Shown: piece by piece, positions 22,342 through 25,337 of the stretch | Position numbering within the stretch: position 1 is the stretch's first letter | How the letters are laid out: every line of letters starts with the position of its first letter | Assembly (NCBI RefSeq): GCF_000719555.1 | Contig: NZ_JOGX01000082.1 | Span: forward strand, 1 to 25,337 | Length of the DNA: 25,337 nucleotides | Direction: 5' to 3' | DNA from: Streptomyces sp. NRRL F-5727 | Lineage (GTDB): Bacteria > Actinomycetota > Actinomycetes > Streptomycetales > Streptomycetaceae | Notes under the pieces: generated by a model | Databases searched by the model: none | Seen by the model: the letters and a program-made list of their open reading frames with translations, nothing else | Told to the model about the DNA's origin: nothing | Made by a program: the position numbers and the translations under genes

Positions 22342-23610
22342 ATGCCGACCGATCTGTCGGACGAGCGCGTCGACCACCGCTTCAAGGGCCTGCCGCCGGA
22401 CGCGGACGGACTGACCGTCGGCGAGCTGGCCGCCCAGCGCCGGTCCCTCTTCACCGGCGGCTTCACCACCCCGGTGCTCGCCCTCTCCGCCGAGTCCGTC
22501 GAGCACAACCTGCGCGCCCTGGAGGAGTACGCCGCGCGGCACGGCCTGGCCTTCGCCCCGCACGGCAAGACCTCGATGGCCCCGGTCCTCTTCCGCCGCC
22601 AGATCGAGCACGGCGCCTGGGGCATCACGGCCGCCGTCCCCCACCAGGTCCGGGTCTACCGGGCGCACGGCGTCGACCGGATCTTCCTCGCCAACGAGGT
22701 GGTCGACCCGGTGGCGCTGCGCTGGCTCGCCGCCGAGCTGGACGCGCACCCGGAGTTCCGGCTGGTCTGCTACGCCGACTCGGTGCGCGGGGTCGAGCTG
22801 ATGGACGAGGCGCTGCGGGCGGCCGGGGCCCGCCGGCCGCTGGACGTGGTGGTGGAGCTGGGCGCGGGCGAGGGGGCCAGGACCGGTGCCCGTACGGAGG
22901 CGGAGTGCGCGGCGGTCGCCGACGCGATCGCCGCGTCCGGCACGCTCCGGCTGGTCGGCGTGGCCGGGTACGAGGCCGAGGTGCCGGGCGCGGACGGGGA
23001 GTCGGTGCGCGGCTGGCTGCGCCGGCTGACCGGGCTCGCCGCCGCCTTCGACAAGGAGGGCCGCTTCGACCCGGCCGTCGGCGAGATCGTGGTGAGCGCG
23101 GGCGGCAGCGCGTGGTTCGACGCGGTCGCGGACGTGTTCGCGGAGATCCCGGAGCTCTCCCTGCCGGTCCTGAAGCTGCTGCGCTCGGGCGCGTACGTGT
23201 CGCACGACGACGGCCAGTACCGGGAGAAGACGCCGTTCAACCGGGTCCCCGAGGAGGGCGCCCTCCAGCCGGCGTTCCGCCTCTGGTCGCAGGTGGTGTC
23301 GCGGCCGTCCGCCGGGCAGGCGTTCACCAACGCGGGCAAGCGGGACGCCGCCCACGACCTCCACCTGCCGGAGGCGCAGGTGGTGCGCTCGGCCCGGACC
23401 GGTGAGATCCGGCCGGCCGACGGGGTCACGGTCACCGCCCTGTCGGACCAGCACGCCTGGCTGGCCACCGAGGACGGGGCGGACGTGGAGGTCGGCGACT
23501 GGGTGGGGATGGGCCTGTCGCACCCGTGCACGTCCTTCGACAAGTGGCAGCTGATCCCGCTGGTCGAGGCGGACGGCACGGTCGTCGACTACGTCCGCAC
23601 CTTCTTCTGA
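22342..23610 (+). CDS. D-serine dehydratase-like PLP enzyme (amino acid deaminase)
   Basis: The protein has 422 residues; GGAGGAGGG precedes the ATG at 22342. The fold is the alanine-racemase-type barrel: PLP lysine Lys76 in FAPHGKTSMAP, strand VVVELGAGEGARTG, VVSAGGSAWFDAV for the phosphate end and a C-terminal beta domain. LSHPCTSFDKW carries H394-P-C396, the HxC metal pair of eukaryote-type D-serine dehydratases, where D-threonine aldolases have HxD. It should convert a D-hydroxyamino acid to a 2-keto acid and ammonia. It is transcribed with the deacylase 12 bases downstream and away from the IclR arm. Confidence 0.88.
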   Translation: MPTDLSDERVDHRFKGLPPDADGLTVGELAAQRRSLFTGGFTTPVLALSAESVEHNLRALEEYAARHGLAFAPHGKTSMAPVLFRRQIEHGAWGITAAVPHQVRVYRAHGVDRIFLANEVVDPVALRWLAAELDAHPEFRLVCYADSVRGVELMDEALRAAGARRPLDVVVELGAGEGARTGARTEAECAAVADAIAASGTLRLVGVAGYEAEVPGADGESVRGWLRRLTGLAAAFDKEGRFDPAVGEIVVSAGGSAWFDAVADVFAEIPELSLPVLKLLRSGAYVSHDDGQYREKTPFNRVPEEGALQPAFRLWSQVVSRPSAGQAFTNAGKRDAAHDLHLPEAQVVRSARTGEIRPADGVTVTALSDQHAWLATEDGADVEVGDWVGMGLSHPCTSFDKWQLIPLVEADGTVVDYVRTFF

Positions 23611-23622
23611 CGGGGGCCGGGG

Positions 23623-25230
23623 ATGTGGGATCTCGTCTTCCGGGACGCCGAGGTCGTGGACGGTTCCGGCGCGCCCTCCTACCGGGCGGACGTGGCGGTC
23701 GACGACGGCAGGATCGTCTCGGTCGTGCGGGAGGCCGCGGCGGCCGGCTGCCAGCGGCCCACCGCCACCCGGAGCGTCGACGCGGAGGGCCTGGTCCTCT
23801 CCCCCGGCTTCGTCGACATGCACGCCCACAGCGACCTGGCGCTGCTCCGCGACCCGGACCACAGCGCCAAGGCCGCGCAGGGCGTGACCCTGGAAGTGCT
23901 GGGCCAGGACGGCCTGTCGTACGCGCCGGTCGACGACCGCACCCGGGAGGAGGTGCGGCGGGCGATCACCGGCTGGAACGGCGGTGGCCCCGACGACACG
24001 AGTCTGGACCTGGACTGGCGGACGGTCGGCGAGTACCTGGACCGGCTGGACACGGCCCACGGCGGCGAGGGCATCGCGGTGAACGCCGCCTACCTCGTCC
24101 CGCAGGGCACCGTCCGGATGTACGCGATGGGCTGGGCCGACCGGCCCGCGACCCCGGCCGAGCTGGACCGGATGCGGCGGCTGGTCGCCGAGGGCCTGGA
24201 GCAGGGCGCGGTGGGCATGTCCTCGGGCCTCACCTACACCCCCGGCATGTACGCCCCCGACGGCGAACTCACCGAGCTGTGCCGGGTGGTGGCCTCGTAC
24301 GGCGGCTACTACTGCCCGCACCACCGCAGTTACGGGGCGGGGGCGCTGCGCGCGTACGAGGAGATGATCGCGCTGACCCGGGAGGCGGGCTGCGCGCTCC
24401 ATCTCGCCCACGCCACGCTGAACTTCGGGGAGAACGCGGGCCGGGCGCCGGAGCTGCTCGCCCTGCTCGACCGGGCGCTGGACGCGGGCGCCGACCTCAG
24501 CCTCGACACGTACCCGTACACCCCCGGCTGTACGACCCTGCTCGCGCTGCTCCCGTCGTGGGCGCAGGAGGGCGGCCCGGCGGCGGTGCTCGGGCGGCTC
24601 GCGGACGGGGCGGCGGCGGAGCGGATCCGGCACGACCTGGAGGTGACCGGTTCGGACGGCTGCCACGGGGTGCCGGTGGAGTGGGCGACGGTCGAGGTCT
24701 CGGGCGTCGCGGATCCGTCCCTCGCGGACCGGGTGGGACGGCGGCTCGGCTCCTGGGCGGAGGCGCGTGAGCTGCTGCTCGCCGACCGGCTGGGGACGAC
24801 GATCCTGCAGCACGTGGGGCACGAGGAGAACGTGCGGGCGATCATGCGGCACCGGGTGCACACCGGCGGTTCGGACGGCATCCTGCAGGGCGCGAAGCCG
24901 CATCCGCGCGCCTACGGCACCTTCCCGGAGTACCTGGGCCGGTACGTGCGCGAGGAGGGCGTGCTCTCCCTGGAGGAGTGCGTGGCCCATCTGACCTCGC
25001 GCCCGGCGGCCCGGCTGCGGCTGCCGGACCGGGGTCTGGTGCGGGAGGGGTACGTGGCGGACCTGGTGCTCTTCGATCCGGAAACGGTCGCGGCGGGAGC
25101 CACCTACGACGCCCCGCGCACGCTGCCGGTCGGCATCCCGCACGTGCTGGTCGGCGGCCGCTTCGTGATCGAGGACGGCCGCCGCACGGACGTCCTCGCG
25201 GGCCGCGCGATCCGCCGGACGCCGGTCTAG
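23623..25230 (+). CDS. N-acyl-D-amino-acid deacylase family amidohydrolase
   Basis: The protein has 535 residues. The amidohydrolase barrel shows the metal pair HAH (67-69) in GFVDMHAHSD, HHRSYG, HLAHATL, HVGHEENVR and the catalytic Asp in HTGGSDGI. The C-terminal small domain (LRLPDRGLVREGYVADLVLFDPETV) closes it. In characterised D-aminoacylases a Cys (GNCG) binds zinc at the place where this protein has GQDG (Asp96). The expected reaction is hydrolysis of N-acyl-D-amino acids to D-amino acids, feeding the PLP enzyme encoded just before it. It ends the cluster. The changed residue leaves open a different acyl or ring substrate. Confidence 0.87.
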   Translation: MWDLVFRDAEVVDGSGAPSYRADVAVDDGRIVSVVREAAAAGCQRPTATRSVDAEGLVLSPGFVDMHAHSDLALLRDPDHSAKAAQGVTLEVLGQDGLSYAPVDDRTREEVRRAITGWNGGGPDDTSLDLDWRTVGEYLDRLDTAHGGEGIAVNAAYLVPQGTVRMYAMGWADRPATPAELDRMRRLVAEGLEQGAVGMSSGLTYTPGMYAPDGELTELCRVVASYGGYYCPHHRSYGAGALRAYEEMIALTREAGCALHLAHATLNFGENAGRAPELLALLDRALDAGADLSLDTYPYTPGCTTLLALLPSWAQEGGPAAVLGRLADGAAAERIRHDLEVTGSDGCHGVPVEWATVEVSGVADPSLADRVGRRLGSWAEARELLLADRLGTTILQHVGHEENVRAIMRHRVHTGGSDGILQGAKPHPRAYGTFPEYLGRYVREEGVLSLEECVAHLTSRPAARLRLPDRGLVREGYVADLVLFDPETVAAGATYDAPRTLPVGIPHVLVGGRFVIEDGRRTDVLAGRAIRRTPV

Positions 25231-25239
25231 GTCCGACGG

Positions 25240-25337
25240 GGCCTAGGTCCTGTCGTCAAACTCCCGTCGTCGCCCGAAGGGCGGCCCCGCGGCGTCAGGT
25301 GCGTGCTCTCGGCGTGCCGGGTGGAAGTCCTCGTACT
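25240..25337. repeat. start of a dispersed Streptomyces-type intergenic repeat, cut by the window end
   Basis: The segment beginning CCTAGGTCCTGTCGTC and running to the end resembles, from memory, a sequence present in many copies between Streptomyces genes, near transposase remnants. It contains the hairpin CGCCC-GAA-GGGCG. The latter could serve as the deacylase terminator. The right half is outside the window. Confidence 0.45.

Noticed and set aside
21061..25143. 1360-codon - strand frame joined to the kinase
   Set aside because: Only its last 385 codons are the kinase; the remainder is antisense to the PLP enzyme and deacylase. A fusion is not supported because a good start and promoter lie at 22218-22301.

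Overview
The window looks like chromosomal DNA of a Streptomyces or close relative. G+C is very high, third codon positions are strongly G/C, GTG starts are common, and the gene content is typical: a Tad-type pilus locus, a DasR-type chitinase promoter, a secreted M14 carboxypeptidase and a D-amino-acid utilisation cluster. I saw no rRNA, tRNA, CRISPR array or complete insertion sequence.

Left region (1-5344). A five-gene + strand set runs from 205 to 4767: a small DUF6232-like membrane protein, a 114-residue helical protein, a single-pass membrane protein with a Thr/Pro-rich stalk, a two-pass membrane protein with a repetitive tail, and an NB-ARC/TPR (NLR-like) ATPase. Two kinds of short motif are shared between neighbouring proteins. 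One 25-residue motif ends the first protein and begins the second. Another, of about 22 residues, occurs three times in the fourth protein and once just before the NB-ARC domain of the fifth. This resembles the motif sharing between effectors and NLRs seen in bacterial amyloid-type signalling, and it is the best candidate here for an undescribed system. A convergent unknown gene overlaps the end of the NLR gene.

Centre (5445-15540, all - strand apart from doubtful ORFs). This is a Tad/Flp pilus locus in two blocks. The main block, in transcription order, is a zinc-ribbon protein, CpaB, CpaE, two TadE-like pseudopilins, the CpaF ATPase, TadB and TadC, with gaps of 22 nt or less or stop-start overlaps. 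After about 750 bases holding a degenerate GntR-type ORF and low-complexity sequence, the second block is a small ORF, a Flp-type pilin, a TadG-like protein, a lipoprotein and an OmpA-domain protein. No prepilin peptidase lies in the window.

Exoenzymes (15541-19315). A secreted family 18 chitinase is preceded by an almost ideal DasR operator inside its promoter. It is followed by a strong hairpin and an array of about 31-bp degenerate tandem repeats, then a secreted zinc carboxypeptidase.

Right region (19332-25337). After an acidic protein of unknown function comes a divergent cluster. The leftward genes are a PfkB sugar kinase, an IclR regulator and RidA. The rightward genes are a D-serine-dehydratase-like PLP enzyme and a D-aminoacylase-like amidohydrolase. 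Both arms start from a 123-bp region with back-to-back promoters and a palindromic likely IclR operator. The inferred pathway is N-acyl-D-amino acid to D-amino acid to imine/2-keto acid, with RidA removing reactive imines; the kinase substrate is probably a 2-keto-3-deoxy sugar acid. The last hundred bases look like the start of a dispersed Streptomyces intergenic repeat.
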